From the NCBI RefSeq assembly GCF_012641275.1, contig NZ_JABAIA010000002.1:124001-188000 (forward strand): a stretch of DNA of 64,000 nt. Direction: 5' to 3'. Shown in pieces: positions 63,791 to 64,000 of this stretch. The translations under genes were made by a program, and so were the position numbers. Each line of letters opens with the position of its first letter. The first letter of the stretch is position 1. The notes under the pieces were generated by a model. That model ran no database searches and was not told the DNA's origin. It worked only from the letters and a program-made list of their open reading frames with translations. This DNA comes from Chitinophaga varians (GTDB taxonomy: Bacteria; Bacteroidota; Bacteroidia; Chitinophagales; Chitinophagaceae).

Positions 63791-64000
63791 TTACTGGAAA
63801 TCGCTGTTTCTGGCTTCTTTTGCAGCGGCCTGGCTGTCGCGGGTGTTTTTCTGTACCGCGATGGCGCCGAAAATGCTCAGCAGGAACGCAAAAGCATAGA
63901 ACCCTTTTTCGCTGGGGAGGAGCGTGGCATTCCACAAACCGATGATCAGCAGTACGATGGCTATCAGCATGGATACCCAGCTGATGCCGTAGTACATATC
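63791..64000 (-). CDS. YiaA/YiaB-family membrane protein (partial)
   Basis: The visible 69 residues hold two predicted helices and the YiaA/B pattern GLWNATLLPSEKGFYAFAFL with FGAIAVQKNTRD. Family members usually contain two copies of this two-helix unit, and this part corresponds to the second copy. An ATG at 63997 exists, but the frame stays open to the window edge, so the gene probably begins outside the window and the N-terminal half is missing here. Role in the inner membrane is unknown. Confidence 0.8.
   Translation of the reverse strand, partial: DMYYGISWVSMLIAIVLLIIGLWNATLLPSEKGFYAFAFLLSIFGAIAVQKNTRDSQAAAKEARNSDFQ

Noticed and set aside
1..64000. tRNA, rRNA, transposase or prophage genes
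   Set aside because: None was recognised on either strand; small RNAs cannot be excluded without a covariance-model search.

Overview
The window reads as a chromosomal segment of a Bacteroidota bacterium of the Chitinophagaceae type, most likely Chitinophaga or a close relative. The reasons are three SusC/SusD pairs, two ECF sigma genes and two FecR genes, DUF4302 lipoproteins, intermediate base composition, start codons without strong Shine-Dalgarno sequences, and several TAnnTTTG promoter boxes of the Bacteroidota housekeeping sigma factor. No tRNA, rRNA, CRISPR array, prophage or transposase was seen.

Layout. 0-8.6 kb: glycerate 2-kinase, a small CpxP-like secreted protein, a tandem of secreted amidohydrolases, tyrS and a secreted hypothetical protein. 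8.6-14.6 kb: a six-gene minus-strand nucleotide-sugar operon (DegT aminotransferase, UDP-glucose dehydrogenase, UDP-glucuronate decarboxylase, rfbB, rfbC, rfbD), divergent from the Kdo transferase gene waaA. 15.9-23 kb: a hypothetical protein, tdk, a GtrA-like protein, accC, the cytochrome c maturation genes ccmB-ccmC-ccmD, and glutamate dehydrogenase. 23-33 kb: mostly housekeeping genes (an HsdR_N-type nuclease, AMP nucleosidase, a double ABC ATPase, queA, ispD, an oxidoreductase, radC, prs, rplY, pth, an FAH-family hydrolase). 33-36 kb: a MarR regulator divergent from a fused 2-oxoacid dehydrogenase E1 gene, with a perfect inverted-repeat operator between them.

36-64 kb is accessory nutrient-uptake territory. 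Locus 1 (46.4 to 35.9 kb, minus strand) runs ECF sigma, FecR, STN-type SusC, SusD, zinc metallohydrolase lipoprotein, and two DUF4302 lipoproteins. Locus 2 (47.4-52.2 kb, plus strand) is a SusC/SusD pair without an STN domain. It is preceded by a gene-free 1-kb region with four near-identical LacI-like boxes. Locus 3 (52.3-63.7 kb) has an ECF sigma gene and a five-helix membrane protein on the minus strand. They face FecR, STN-SusC, SusD and a secreted phosphoesterase/beta-propeller fusion on the plus strand.

The signal least explained by ordinary annotation is a set of six intergenic, long, imperfect inverted repeats. Their arms are built of tandem 7-8-nt units in three sequence classes: AATTACG heptamers near 19.7, 27.3 and (degenerate) 61.2 kb; GATTTNNN octamers near 33.1 and 52.3 kb; CAAAG-type units near 28.1 kb. 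They lie between divergent, co-directional and convergent genes alike, so they cannot all be terminators. They look like a dispersed repeat system of unknown function and are the main candidate for something undescribed here.
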